From Fluoribacter gormanii (lineage in GTDB: Bacteria > Pseudomonadota > Gammaproteobacteria > Legionellales > Legionellaceae): a DNA stretch of 64,000 nucleotides. Position numbers and translations under genes: made by a program. The DNA lies in contig NZ_FTNL01000024.1 in the NCBI RefSeq assembly GCF_900156395.1, positions 1 through 64,000 on the forward strand. Direction: 5' to 3'. Numbering within the stretch: position 1 is the first letter of the stretch; each line of letters opens with the position of its first letter. Shown piece by piece: positions 54,101 to 63,182 of this stretch. Below the pieces are notes generated by a model, which did not search any database, had not been told where the DNA came from, and saw nothing but the letters and a program-made list of their open reading frames with translations.

Positions 54101-54887
54101 GGCTCCGTTGCAAAAAAGAATCAACTTAAAAAATCTTAAGTTTTGGACGGATCTCAACTGTATAGGCCGAATTGTTCATTAATGAATGATAGTTCCGTCC
54201 GTTCTCCATACATCCAAATATTAAACTGTCCTTTTTTAAACATCCGCATGATCTCAAAACCTTTAATCATTGCATAGGCCATTTTCATGGACTGAAATCC
54301 CCTGACTGGGTTAATAAGACGCTTAAGCTTTCCATGATCTGCTTCCAGGCGATTATTGCGGTATTTAATTTGTAAGTGCTGAACGTGTTCAGCAAGTGTA
54401 CCTTCCTGTTTTAACTCTTTAATCGTTTGACCATAAGCTGGATTTTTATCCGTATTAATCACACCAATATCACAAGTCGGATTACCCTTTATTAATTTCT
54501 TAAGAAATCGTTTGGCAGCAATGGTATTGCGTCGATGTGATAGATAAAAATCAATCGTATTGCCTCGTTCATCAACGGCACGATACAGGTACTTCCATTC
54601 GTCTTTTATCTTGATGTACGTTTCATCCAAGTGCCAACGTCGAGAATGCTGAACCCAGCGGTACAGGGTTGTATGATCTACGGATAACCCACGCTCTGAC
54701 ATCATTTGTTCCAAATCCCTATAGCTAATCCCGTATTTACAATACCAGCGTACACATTGCAGGATTAATTCACCTTGAACATGACGCCATTTAAAGGCTA
54801 TAGGTTTTGTGGAGCGCATCTCGACAGTCCAGTATTTGACGGAGTTGGACTAAATTATAATCTATGTTTCGTTTTTGCAACGGAGCC
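54101..54887 (-). mobile_element. IS6-family element, copy 2
   Basis: A 787-base near-identical copy in opposite orientation to copy 1, with the same terminal repeats (GGCTCCGTTGCAAAA type). It is shorter by 49 bases: 48 from an in-frame deletion in the transposase plus one T. No target duplication is visible at either end or across the pair (ATCTTAGA on the left, CTCATGCA on the right). Confidence 0.88.
54154..54819 (-). CDS. IS6-family transposase with internal deletion
   Basis: A 221-residue version of the IS6 transposase in one open frame, with its correct C-terminus (KGFEIMRMFKKGQFNIWMYG and onward). Relative to copy 1 it lacks 16 residues between the HTH (TLYRWVQH) and the first catalytic segment (SRRWHLDETYIK). 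All three catalytic residues remain. The missing linker probably impairs it; complementation between the two defective copies is not excluded. Confidence 0.8.
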   Translation of the reverse strand: MRSTKPIAFKWRHVQGELILQCVRWYCKYGISYRDLEQMMSERGLSVDHTTLYRWVQHSRRWHLDETYIKIKDEWKYLYRAVDERGNTIDFYLSHRRNTIAAKRFLKKLIKGNPTCDIGVINTDKNPAYGQTIKELKQEGTLAEHVQHLQIKYRNNRLEADHGKLKRLINPVRGFQSMKMAYAMIKGFEIMRMFKKGQFNIWMYGERTELSFINEQFGLYS

Positions 54888-55689
54888 CTCATGCATACTA
54901 TAGGAGTTACTCTAATGGGTCTCAAAAAACAGTCGTTTTTTAATACATTGAAAACCTATCAATAAAGTGTAACTCATTGAATGAAGAAAACCTCTAACAC
55001 TCCTCAGCTGAATTAAAATGCGCAGCCCATTTTAGGGCCTCGAACTCAAATTAAGAGATTTCTTACATGATTATGCGCCATTTTGAGTATAACTCATTAA
55101 AATTATTCGCTATGCTTAAATTAGTACGAGGAAGGACAGCGGATGTCTTAATAAGGATTATTTGAACGCATCAAGGACGATGCACTGCCACAAGGATGTG
55201 GTCTGCCTCCTCGGAACACAATTCACCATTGCCATTATGAGTAATCAGAATTTATTGCGATTTTTATCACATCTAAAGCCAAGTAAAACCCTCCATTAAT
55301 TCAATTATTTTAGTATTAATTTGAACCATTGATTAATGGATACAGTTTTCGAACTAGCTTCCCAGGTGAATTACAAATTTTTGCACATCAATATTAAGCG
55401 TCCACAAACCCATGGATAGTGAAACACAATAATCTGAAATTTATTACTATGCCGACATTTCGAGTTATGTCTTCGGAGCCCAGAGTTTTATGGCAGATCT
55501 TCTTGATGCTGCGGACGTCGGAATAGAGTTGACCGGATTTTTAATTTAAGGCTATGGATTATTACTTTTCTTCATTAGGGAAAACCGAAAATAAAATAAG
55601 ATGAGTTTCCTCTAGCGAAGCCTGAAGGATTTAACTAGAATGAAGTTTAACTGCTGATAAATATAAACTTTTTGTGCAGGTGTTAATTC
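54888..55689. other. Long intergenic stretch without a recognised gene
   Basis: Eight hundred bases between IS6 copy 2 and the aldehyde dehydrogenase. I find no frame of reasonable length with a ribosome site, no RNA-like fold and no terminator. Short repeats of the type GTAACTCATT occur near 54970 and 55090. It may be decayed mobile DNA. Confidence 0.4.
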
Positions 55690-57060
55690 ATGAATATCCA
55701 TACTGTTGTTGAAGAACAGAGAGCATTTGCTGCTGGCGGACAGGCCAAAAAGATTGATTTTCGTAAACAGCAACTTCAGAAATTAAAAACCATTCTTAAG
55801 CAAAATGAACAACTTCTCTATGAAGCGCTTTATGCAGATATAAAAAAATCTCAATTTGAAACCTACTTAACTGAACTTGCCATGATTTATCATGAGCTTG
55901 ATGAAGCAATTAAACGGGTACATAAATGGGCAAAACCCAGGGCAACCAGAACAGAATTGGTGCTTCAACCCGGAAAAAGCTTTATCTTACCAGAACCTTA
56001 TGGCACGACTCTAATTATTGGAGCCTGGAATTACCCTTATCAATTAACGTTAATTCCGTTAATCTCAGCTATGGCCGCTGGGAATACCAGCATCATCAAA
56101 CCGAGTGAGTTGCCACAAAATACTTCATCAGCCCTGGCAAAAATAATAAACCAAAATTTTGATCCAGCCTATCTTTATGTTGCAGAGGGTGGTACTGAAG
56201 TAACTCAGGAGCTCCTTAGTTTTCGTTTTGATAAGCTATTTTTTACTGGCAGCACGACTGTAGGAAAAATTGTAGCTAAAGCAGCTGCGGAACACTTGAC
56301 TCCTGTTACCCTAGAATTAGGTGGAAAAAGCCCTTGCTTGGTTTTTGCTGATGCAGATCTCAAAATTTCAGCCCAGCGAATTGTCTGGGGTAAATTTTTA
56401 AATGCAGGCCAGACCTGTATTGCCCCTGATTATCTTTTAGTTGAACAATCGATTTATCAACCTTTACTGGAAGAACTTAAAAACCAAATCAACAAAATTA
56501 TTGGCCCCAATCCTCTTGATAGTGAAAGCTACGTACGGATTATCGATCAAAAGCATGTACAGCGTTTAAAAAAACTCATTGACCCACAAAAAATATACAC
56601 AGGAGGTCAAGTGATTGAAGAAGAAAGATATATTGAACCAACAATTCTTAAGGATGTAAGTTTTGCAGATGAAATTATGAAGGTAGAAATTTTTGGGCCG
56701 ATTTTACCTGTCATTCCTTTTACCGATCTGCAATCTGTATTGCATGAAATAAAAATGCGCCCACGTCCTTTATCACTTTATATTTTTGGGAAAAATTCAG
56801 CACTGCAAAAACGAATCTTGCATGAGGTTTCTTTTGGGGGTGGCTGTATTAATGATGTGATTATGCATATTTGTAACATTCCTCTTCCTTTTGGTGGTGT
56901 TGGGGAAAGTGGCATGGGAAATTATCATGGCGAAGCAGGTTTTAATACGTTTAGTCATTTCAAAAGTATTTTGAAAAGACCTTTTTGGTTTGAGCTCCCC
57001 ATTAAATACAAGCCCTATAATCAATTGAAACTAAAAATAATCCGCACGCTTTTGGGATAA
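55690..57060 (+). CDS. Aldehyde dehydrogenase, class 3-like
   Basis: A 456-residue NAD(P)-dependent aldehyde dehydrogenase of the short ALDH3/YwdH type. Landmarks: IIGAWNYPYQLTLIPL (cofactor loop), GNTSIIKPSEL, FTGSTTVGKIV, VTLELGGKSPCLV (general-base Glu) and NAGQTCIAPDYLLV (catalytic Cys). The C-terminus (PFWFELPIKYKPYNQLKLKI) is basic and amphipathic as in membrane-associated ALDH3 enzymes. Substrate is probably a medium- or long-chain or aromatic aldehyde; not readable from sequence. It is transcribed alone. Confidence 0.9.
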   Translation: MNIHTVVEEQRAFAAGGQAKKIDFRKQQLQKLKTILKQNEQLLYEALYADIKKSQFETYLTELAMIYHELDEAIKRVHKWAKPRATRTELVLQPGKSFILPEPYGTTLIIGAWNYPYQLTLIPLISAMAAGNTSIIKPSELPQNTSSALAKIINQNFDPAYLYVAEGGTEVTQELLSFRFDKLFFTGSTTVGKIVAKAAAEHLTPVTLELGGKSPCLVFADADLKISAQRIVWGKFLNAGQTCIAPDYLLVEQSIYQPLLEELKNQINKIIGPNPLDSESYVRIIDQKHVQRLKKLIDPQKIYTGGQVIEEERYIEPTILKDVSFADEIMKVEIFGPILPVIPFTDLQSVLHEIKMRPRPLSLYIFGKNSALQKRILHEVSFGGGCINDVIMHICNIPLPFGGVGESGMGNYHGEAGFNTFSHFKSILKRPFWFELPIKYKPYNQLKLKIIRTLLG

Positions 57061-57177
57061 AGCAATACCAATAAAACGCGCTGAGAACTAAATTATAGGA
57101 TTCGTATTCATATGGGCTTATTATTAGATAAATGTAGTTAAATAATTGCAAAACCATATTCTCTTAAATTAATCAAT

Positions 57178-57630
57178 CTAAGGATTAGGTTTTTCAAATA
57201 GTTCTTTTTCTGCAAGACGCTGTGCTCGTTTAGCAATTGCTCCTTGCAACTCCAGAAAAAAAGGAGAAGGCTCTGGAGATTGGTTCGCTTCGGATACGTG
57301 TTTCTTACCCCATGACGCATCCAACTCGGATTGAATGTTTAACTTTATATCCAACATTGAATCTAAAGCATGCGTTTTTTGCTGGTAAGAGATTAAAAAT
57401 GCCCTGCATACGTTTGCAAAACAAAGATTTTCCTCCAAAATCAATGCAGATGTGCTGAGAAAACCAATTATCCGCTCGTCTTTGTGAGTTTTTTGGTGCT
57501 GTACTATGATAAGTGAAAGTTCTTTTAATAAAGAGTAAATGAATGAATAATCCTTATCTTCCTTCCCTTCATACCTATATCCATCCACTAAATTTTGTAA
57601 TAGTATAATGCATTCTTTACTAACTGGCAT
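57178..57630 (-). CDS. Hypothetical helical protein
   Basis: About 150 residues from the ATG at 57630; GGAGCAAGGA runs directly up to it, so a start at 57654 upstream is less likely. The protein is mostly helical, with a hydrophobic middle (YSLLKELSLIIVQHQK, IIGFLSTSALIL) and a charged C-terminus (AIAKRAQRLAEKELFEK). I do not recognise it. It is convergent with the aldehyde dehydrogenase and divergent from the hybrid kinase. Confidence 0.5.
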   Translation of the reverse strand: MPVSKECIILLQNLVDGYRYEGKEDKDYSFIYSLLKELSLIIVQHQKTHKDERIIGFLSTSALILEENLCFANVCRAFLISYQQKTHALDSMLDIKLNIQSELDASWGKKHVSEANQSPEPSPFFLELQGAIAKRAQRLAEKELFEKPNP

Positions 57631-57776
57631 TCCTTGCTCCAAGTAAATAAACACTTCTTAATTAAAAACTCTGATAGTTAATTTAGCAAGAAAAAAATTG
57701 TTATGCTTTTATAATCCTAATCTTGTATGTGGCCAATATAGGGTCTATAACTTTAAGAATAAAATGAGAACAGCTT

Positions 57777-60245
57777 ATGTCAGAAAAGAAACCTGAAGTT
57801 AAAACCAGTGATTCCAAGGAGTCTTCCGCTCCACCTACCCTTGAAGCCAACCCTTCTATTCTTGCAAGCATCTTCAAAGGATTACCAGGTAATATTTATT
57901 GGAAAGACAAAAATGGAGTTTACTTAGGTTGTAATGACAACATGCTGAAAATGACTGGCATGAAATCGATCATTGGAAAAACAGATTTTGAAATGCCATG
58001 GGCCGCATCTGCAGAAACAATTCGTAATAATGATTTAAAAGTAATGGCTCTTAATTCCTCATTAGAGTTAGAAGAGGCTGGAACCATAGCGAATGGACAA
58101 CAAGTAGTTGTATTAACCAGAAAAACTCCTCTTCGAGATGATAAAGGTAATGTTATCGGTATTGTTGGTGTTTCATTAAACATAACCAAACGTAAAAAAC
58201 AAGAAGCCGATCTCCGTTCAAGCCAGGAAAAAACTCAATCCACCTTAGAGAACATTCTTGCTCACATGCCAGGCCATGTTTATTGGAAAGACAAAAATGG
58301 AGTGTATTTAGGTTGCAACAACCGACAGGCTCAGAATTTAGGATTTCAATTTGGTTATGAAATTGTAGGAAAAACTGATTTTGATTTACCTTGGGGTGAG
58401 AATCAAGCTGAATTATTTCGCCAAAATGATCTTCATATCATGCAGACCGGTGAAACTGAAATCATTGAAGAAAAAGCTCAAATCGATGGAAAAAAAGCCA
58501 TTGTTTTAAGTCATAAATCACCGATGCGCAATAAAAAAGGGGAAATTACGGGGGTGTTAGGGATTTCAATTGATATCACTGACAGAAAAAAAATTGAAGC
58601 AGAACTCAATATTGCAAAAGAAAAAGCTGAAGCGGCGAGTCTTGCAAAAACAGAATTTCTTGAAAATATGCGTCACGACATCCGTACCCCTCTTACTGGC
58701 ATTGTTGGATTTGCAGATCTCATCAAATTTGAAGCACAAAGCCCTCGAATTAAAGAGTATGCAGACAATCTGGTAGCATCAAGCCATGCCCTTCTCGATT
58801 TTATGGATGATGTGCTTGAAGCCATTCATGTAAGTTCTGGCGAAGTACCCAAAGTCAGAAAAAAATTCGTCTTGCAAAAAGTGGCTCAGCATATTATTGA
58901 CCTTAACAGAGCCAAGGCATTTGCAAAGCACTTGGATTTATCGCTGAATTTTGATGCAAATATTCCTAAATACCTCATCGGTGATCCGGTTCGTATCCAT
59001 CGAATTCTACTTGAATTGATTGCCAATTCGCTGAATTTCACAGACGCAGGTTTTGTGAGATTAACAGCCAAATTAGCAAAACAGGAAAATCGTGAAGTCA
59101 TCCTCAAATTCATCGTAGACGATAGCGGTATAGGCATTCCCAAGGATAAACAGCAGGAAATTTTCCTACAATTTAAACGGTTAACTCCTTCCTACAAGGG
59201 AATTTATAAAGGAGCTGGTCTAGGGCTTGCGGTAATCAAACAATTTATCGATGAATTAGATGGCGAAATATATGTTGAAAGTACGGTTGCAAAAGGAACA
59301 ACATTTACCTGTATCATTCCCTTAAAAACAGCACTTCTTGAAGATGAAACAGGTATTGATAAGGATTTTATTGACTCTACCATTCCAAGCTTGGAACAAA
59401 AAAACCCGATTACCAATAAGCATCCAGAGTCATTGGTAAAACCATTCAAACATCGTATCTTACTTGTTGAAGACAATACTATTGCACAAACCATCGCCAA
59501 AGAAATGCTTCATCAATGTGGCTGTCAAGTTGATCTAGCAGCTGATGGACAATCGGCGTTACAGCTCTGGAAGAAAAATAGGTATGATTTAATTTTTATG
59601 GATATCGGTTTACCCGATATGGATGGATATCAAGTGACTCACCACATTCGCGTACAAGAAATCGCCAAAAACCACCATACTCCAATCATAGCGCTCACGG
59701 CTCATATAGGTGAAGAAAATAAGCAACGGTGCATTGAATCAGGGATAAATGCTGTACTCAGCAAACCACTCACTCAAAAAAATTGTTGTGATATTTTGAA
59801 TTCATTTATTCCCTCTATAGAAAAAGGCACATCTCCTGAACATGGTCTCTTTGATTTACCAACGACAGAGGAACAATTTTTTCAGCTCGCAGAATTTCCA
59901 ATACTTGATGTTGAAGAAGGAATTAAAACAACGGGTACAGAAGCTACACTTTGCGGAATGCTCAACCTCATGTTGAGCCACTCTTTTGTCGAAGATTTAG
60001 TCCTGCTAAAAAGAGCGCATGAGCATGGTGACTGGGAAAAAATCCAAAAACTTGCCCATAAAATAAAGGGCGGTGTCGTATATGTTGGTGCCATTCGTTT
60101 AAAAATAGCCTGCCAATACTTTGAGTGTTATTGGAAATCAGGTCAACGCGCTTTATTGGAACAGTTATATCAGCAAATCCTACGCGTCATCGAGGAAACC
60201 ACCTCTGAAATTAGAAAATGGATAAAAACAAAAGCACCTTATTAA
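57777..60245 (+). CDS. Hybrid histidine kinase: PAS-PAS-HisKA-HATPase-REC-Hpt
   Basis: An 822-residue cytosolic hybrid sensor. Two PAS domains (about 30-140 and 160-275) are near-duplicates: both contain YWKDKNGVYLGCN, GKTDFxxPW and a PAC-type ending (GIVGVSLNITKRK, GVLGISIDITDRK). Then come the phosphoacceptor His300 in MRHDIRTPL, the ATPase domain with DDSGIGIP and GAGLGLAV, a receiver with Asp609 in IFMDIGLPDMDG, and a C-terminal Hpt with His761 in AHKIKGG. The layout is that of ArcB-type phosphorelays, but without membrane helices. The final response regulator is not adjacent. The cytosolic signal is unknown. Confidence 0.92.
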   Translation: MSEKKPEVKTSDSKESSAPPTLEANPSILASIFKGLPGNIYWKDKNGVYLGCNDNMLKMTGMKSIIGKTDFEMPWAASAETIRNNDLKVMALNSSLELEEAGTIANGQQVVVLTRKTPLRDDKGNVIGIVGVSLNITKRKKQEADLRSSQEKTQSTLENILAHMPGHVYWKDKNGVYLGCNNRQAQNLGFQFGYEIVGKTDFDLPWGENQAELFRQNDLHIMQTGETEIIEEKAQIDGKKAIVLSHKSPMRNKKGEITGVLGISIDITDRKKIEAELNIAKEKAEAASLAKTEFLENMRHDIRTPLTGIVGFADLIKFEAQSPRIKEYADNLVASSHALLDFMDDVLEAIHVSSGEVPKVRKKFVLQKVAQHIIDLNRAKAFAKHLDLSLNFDANIPKYLIGDPVRIHRILLELIANSLNFTDAGFVRLTAKLAKQENREVILKFIVDDSGIGIPKDKQQEIFLQFKRLTPSYKGIYKGAGLGLAVIKQFIDELDGEIYVESTVAKGTTFTCIIPLKTALLEDETGIDKDFIDSTIPSLEQKNPITNKHPESLVKPFKHRILLVEDNTIAQTIAKEMLHQCGCQVDLAADGQSALQLWKKNRYDLIFMDIGLPDMDGYQVTHHIRVQEIAKNHHTPIIALTAHIGEENKQRCIESGINAVLSKPLTQKNCCDILNSFIPSIEKGTSPEHGLFDLPTTEEQFFQLAEFPILDVEEGIKTTGTEATLCGMLNLMLSHSFVEDLVLLKRAHEHGDWEKIQKLAHKIKGGVVYVGAIRLKIACQYFECYWKSGQRALLEQLYQQILRVIEETTSEIRKWIKTKAPY

Positions 60246-60251
60246 TCAAAC

Positions 60252-60335
60252 CTGTAGCCCAGAGGCAGCGCAGCGGAACCCGGGATTGAAACGTTTTACT
60301 ATCCCCAACAATTCAAATTTCGCTGCGCACACCCG
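60252..60335. repeat. Dispersed intergenic palindromic element, copy E
   Basis: TGTAGCCCAGAGGCAGCGC continues as AGCGGAACCCGGGATT and is answered by AATTTCGCTGCGCACAC, an imperfect inverted repeat. It lies between the convergent hybrid kinase and cyclodipeptide synthase genes. Core sequence is shared with copies A, C and D. Confidence 0.5.
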
Positions 60336-60341
60336 TGCAAA

Positions 60342-61121
60342 TCAGAACTCGAAACAGCCAACTACCGACTCATTTTCCGAAACAACTTCTTGAATTACTT
60401 TCAGGTGATCTACGGCTGCTTTTGCGGGATATTTTTTAAATCGAAGTGCAACAGGCCTTAAGTAGTTTGGATAATAGGGCTTTATCAAATACTCATAAGT
60501 GGCAGCCATCGCCTTATTTCTACCACTGGGATAAACTTCGAAATCATAAGCTTTCTCGGTCCACAGGCACATCACAGAACATTCCTCAATCAAATAATCA
60601 AGACAGAGCTTAAATGCTCGTTCATGATCGACATCCGCAGCAGAAAATCGGCTCAAATATCGAGTTAGAAATTCATCGATATTGGCATGAATTGCATCGC
60701 GAAATGATCCATTGGAGTTATATTCCGTTTGCACACGCATATGAGTGTTAATGTAATTTTGACTATTATACCAATCATCCCAGCGCATAATCTCAAAAGG
60801 AATGGTCAATTCATTATAAGCCATTTCATTTCGCTTCAACCAGTCATCTCCTTCTTGTACAGCTAACTGGTATAATTCATCTGGTGCTGCATAATTCATA
60901 ATACCTATAGTGTGACGTTGGACACTATCATCAACAAGAATGGTACATCGCTTAAATGAGGAGTTAATCAGTTTAATAACTGCCGCAAACTTTTCACCCT
61001 CATGAATGGATTGGCCAACACTAATGGGCATCAGACATGAAGACTGAGGAAAGAGTTTTCGCTCTTCTACTGGGTTTTCTCTAAAGGAAGCTTTTACAAT
61101 CCTATTATCAATTAAGCTCAT
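60342..61121 (-). CDS. tRNA-dependent cyclodipeptide synthase, XYP type
   Basis: CDPSs take two aminoacyl-tRNAs and make a diketopiperazine. The 259-residue protein has the fold and motifs: LMPISVGQSIHEGEKF with the catalytic Ser34, FKRCTILVDDSVQRHTI, YLIEE with Tyr176 and Glu180 (AlbC Tyr178/Glu182), and VYP (Tyr197-Pro198), the marker of the XYP subfamily (Ser34 is followed at +3 by Gln rather than Asn). I recall characterised XYP enzymes from Rickettsiella grylli and Fluoribacter dumoffii. Two ribosome-site-like runs (AAGGAGG, AGGAG) precede the ATG. No tailoring oxidase, methyltransferase or P450 is adjacent, so the product may be the bare cyclodipeptide. Product amino acids cannot be read from sequence. 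Confidence 0.85.
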   Translation of the reverse strand: MSLIDNRIVKASFRENPVEERKLFPQSSCLMPISVGQSIHEGEKFAAVIKLINSSFKRCTILVDDSVQRHTIGIMNYAAPDELYQLAVQEGDDWLKRNEMAYNELTIPFEIMRWDDWYNSQNYINTHMRVQTEYNSNGSFRDAIHANIDEFLTRYLSRFSAADVDHERAFKLCLDYLIEECSVMCLWTEKAYDFEVYPSGRNKAMAATYEYLIKPYYPNYLRPVALRFKKYPAKAAVDHLKVIQEVVSENESVVGCFEF

Positions 61122-61311
61122 GCTCCTAAACCTCCTTTGAATTGCTTGAAACTAATTTCTGCATAAAAATAAACCATATTTTATTTGTTTAAAGTCATTT
61201 TGTCTATTAACGAACCATTAAAAAGACATCGATAACATAATAATTACTTAATGTTAATATTGTATAATTTGTGTAATATATGTAAATATAAATCCTAAAA
61301 GCGAGTGTAAA

Positions 61312-62463
61312 ATGTCTTATAGAATAGATAATTCTGGTGGTGGTGACTGCGGATTTTATGCTTTTGCAATAGGCTTGATCAACACCATTCAAAACGAATA
61401 CTCCCTCCACGGAAAAAGTAAGACATATGATCGATGGAACACTGAAGGTCTTCATACCGTTAGTTTACAACAAATTCTGGAGGTGGATTTAAATAAGTTA
61501 TATCACTCTCCCAGAACTTATAAAAATCAACTCCTATTCACGCTACAGATGTCGCTAAGAAATATCGCCTTTAACGTGTATAAAAATGAACTGATTAATA
61601 GAATCAGAGGAGAAGAAGTATTACTAGACCAACGAGCTAAAATTGAAGCAACACCCGTGTTTGGTAAGTTTAAAGAATTGGTAGACTTTTATTTCGATGA
61701 TAAAGGTTCACTCGCTGAAATAAGACAATTTAACGAATTAGCTTTATCTCCTGACGTTCTACTCTTAGCAGAACAAACCGCTCAAACATTACAGGTAAAA
61801 CTCCAACAAGAATCTGCGGATAGGCCAGAACAAATTGAACTTGAGCATGTAAAAAATGTAGTACTGCATGATGTGATGTCTGTAGGTAAAGAAAATCCTG
61901 ACTCAATAATTCTAAAAGGAGTAGAAAAAATCAGGGAACAAGGAAGATGGGCAACACATGATGATTTAAAAGAAATCGCAGCGCATCTTGATGTAAATCT
62001 TTATGTCGTAGGTAAAGAAAATGGGGTTACTCTTCCTGATCGTTCTACTATTACTTTAAATAATGAGGGTAATGCACATTGGACTACCCATGTCGAACAA
62101 TTGACACCGCCACAGGCTAATTCCTCCAAAGAAGAGCATGTTGATACACCTCCTGTACCTAAGAAACGGCAAAAACGAATAAAAGAAGAAGAAGCCTTCT
62201 CTAAAAAAGAAGAACAAGTGATTGTTGCAACTGTAAGCACCCAAGGCGAAGAAGATAAAGTTGATCTTTATCGACAAAATATAAAAGAACTTATTCAAGC
62301 AGCATCGACTCAGGGTTTGTTTTCCCAAGTTAAAAATAAGATTGATGTTGATAAGATTGATACGGCAGAGGCTCTTAAAAATGAACGGGGTGACCAAATA
62401 GAATCTGACGAAGATTTTGCAGCTCGCTTACAAGAAGCAGAATTAAGACGCGTTCTGGGGTAA
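61312..62463 (+). CDS. OTU-like deubiquitinase, effector candidate
   Basis: A 383-residue soluble protein with OTU cysteine-peptidase marks: DNSGGGDCGFYAFA with catalytic Cys13, RWATHDDLKEIAAHLDVNLY (around residue 212, the usual 'W....el..lA..l...i.v' stretch) and NAHWTTHVE with catalytic His256 (OTU 'HY/HW'). About 195 residues separate the first two blocks, far more than in typical OTU domains, which resembles the large helical insertion of the Legionella Lot family. The C-terminus is charged and ends in SDEDFAARLQEAELRR, which resembles a ubiquitin-interacting helix. Removal of ubiquitin from host proteins is the likely role. The ribosome site is weak. Confidence 0.78.
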   Translation: MSYRIDNSGGGDCGFYAFAIGLINTIQNEYSLHGKSKTYDRWNTEGLHTVSLQQILEVDLNKLYHSPRTYKNQLLFTLQMSLRNIAFNVYKNELINRIRGEEVLLDQRAKIEATPVFGKFKELVDFYFDDKGSLAEIRQFNELALSPDVLLLAEQTAQTLQVKLQQESADRPEQIELEHVKNVVLHDVMSVGKENPDSIILKGVEKIREQGRWATHDDLKEIAAHLDVNLYVVGKENGVTLPDRSTITLNNEGNAHWTTHVEQLTPPQANSSKEEHVDTPPVPKKRQKRIKEEEAFSKKEEQVIVATVSTQGEEDKVDLYRQNIKELIQAASTQGLFSQVKNKIDVDKIDTAEALKNERGDQIESDEDFAARLQEAELRRVLG

Positions 62464-62586
62464 AAATTCCCTCCTTTTTACTCATGGACGCTTGAATCTT
62501 CCACTTTATATTTATAACTCAACTTGTCATATTGCTCTATCTTAACTAATTTATAAAAATTACCTACTTATTAAGGTATTTTCTTA

Positions 62587-63090
62587 ATGAGCAACATTCA
62601 ACGTTTTATCAAAGCCCAACAAAGCCAAGATATCTATGTTTCATTCCAGCAAGCTTATACTGAACTGGAATCTGGGAGCAAACAAAGCCACTGGATATGG
62701 TATATCTTTCCTCAGTTGAAACAGCTTGGATTCAGTTCAATAGCTCAACATTTTGGTATTGTTGATTTCAAGGAGGCATGTGCCTATTTACAAGATGAAT
62801 TACTGTTCCGCAATTATCATGCAATTGCTCAATTGGTAAAGCAACAATTAAAAACGATTTCTGTCTTGACACTCATGCATGGAGAGATTGATACCAAAAA
62901 ACTGGTATCCAGCCTCACCTTGTTTCGAGAAGCCGCCTCTTTTCTTTTGCATCATGGAGATACATCTCAGGACTTTGCAGCACTAGTAAGTTGCTGCGAA
63001 CAAATTCTTAAAGAGACCACAAAACAAGGTTATGCTCCCTGTGAACTAACGCTTAAATTAGTGCGCAAGCAAAAAAATCAAGCCTCATGA
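62587..63090 (+). CDS. DUF1810 family protein
   Basis: A 167-residue protein with the DUF1810 pattern: IQRFIKAQQSQDIYVSFQQA near the start, SHWIWYIFPQLKQLG, SIAQHFGI and MHGEIDTKKLVSSLTLFREA. The family is widespread and small; its biochemical function is not established. An AAGG-type ribosome site precedes the ATG. It follows the OTU gene by about 120 bases on the same strand. Confidence 0.85.
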   Translation: MSNIQRFIKAQQSQDIYVSFQQAYTELESGSKQSHWIWYIFPQLKQLGFSSIAQHFGIVDFKEACAYLQDELLFRNYHAIAQLVKQQLKTISVLTLMHGEIDTKKLVSSLTLFREAASFLLHHGDTSQDFAALVSCCEQILKETTKQGYAPCELTLKLVRKQKNQAS

Positions 63091-63182
63091 TCAGAATAAA
63101 TTAAAAATTTCATGTTTTTTCTTTATTGCAAAAGTGTATGATTGCTGCATAAAATAACTTAAGTTATTGGAAGCACAATATA

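Noticed and set aside
61255..61300. TGTA-rich repeats between the cyclodipeptide synthase and OTU genes
   Set aside because: They loosely resemble the shared TACA element but spacing and -10 position are not kept; the stretch is simply AT-rich.
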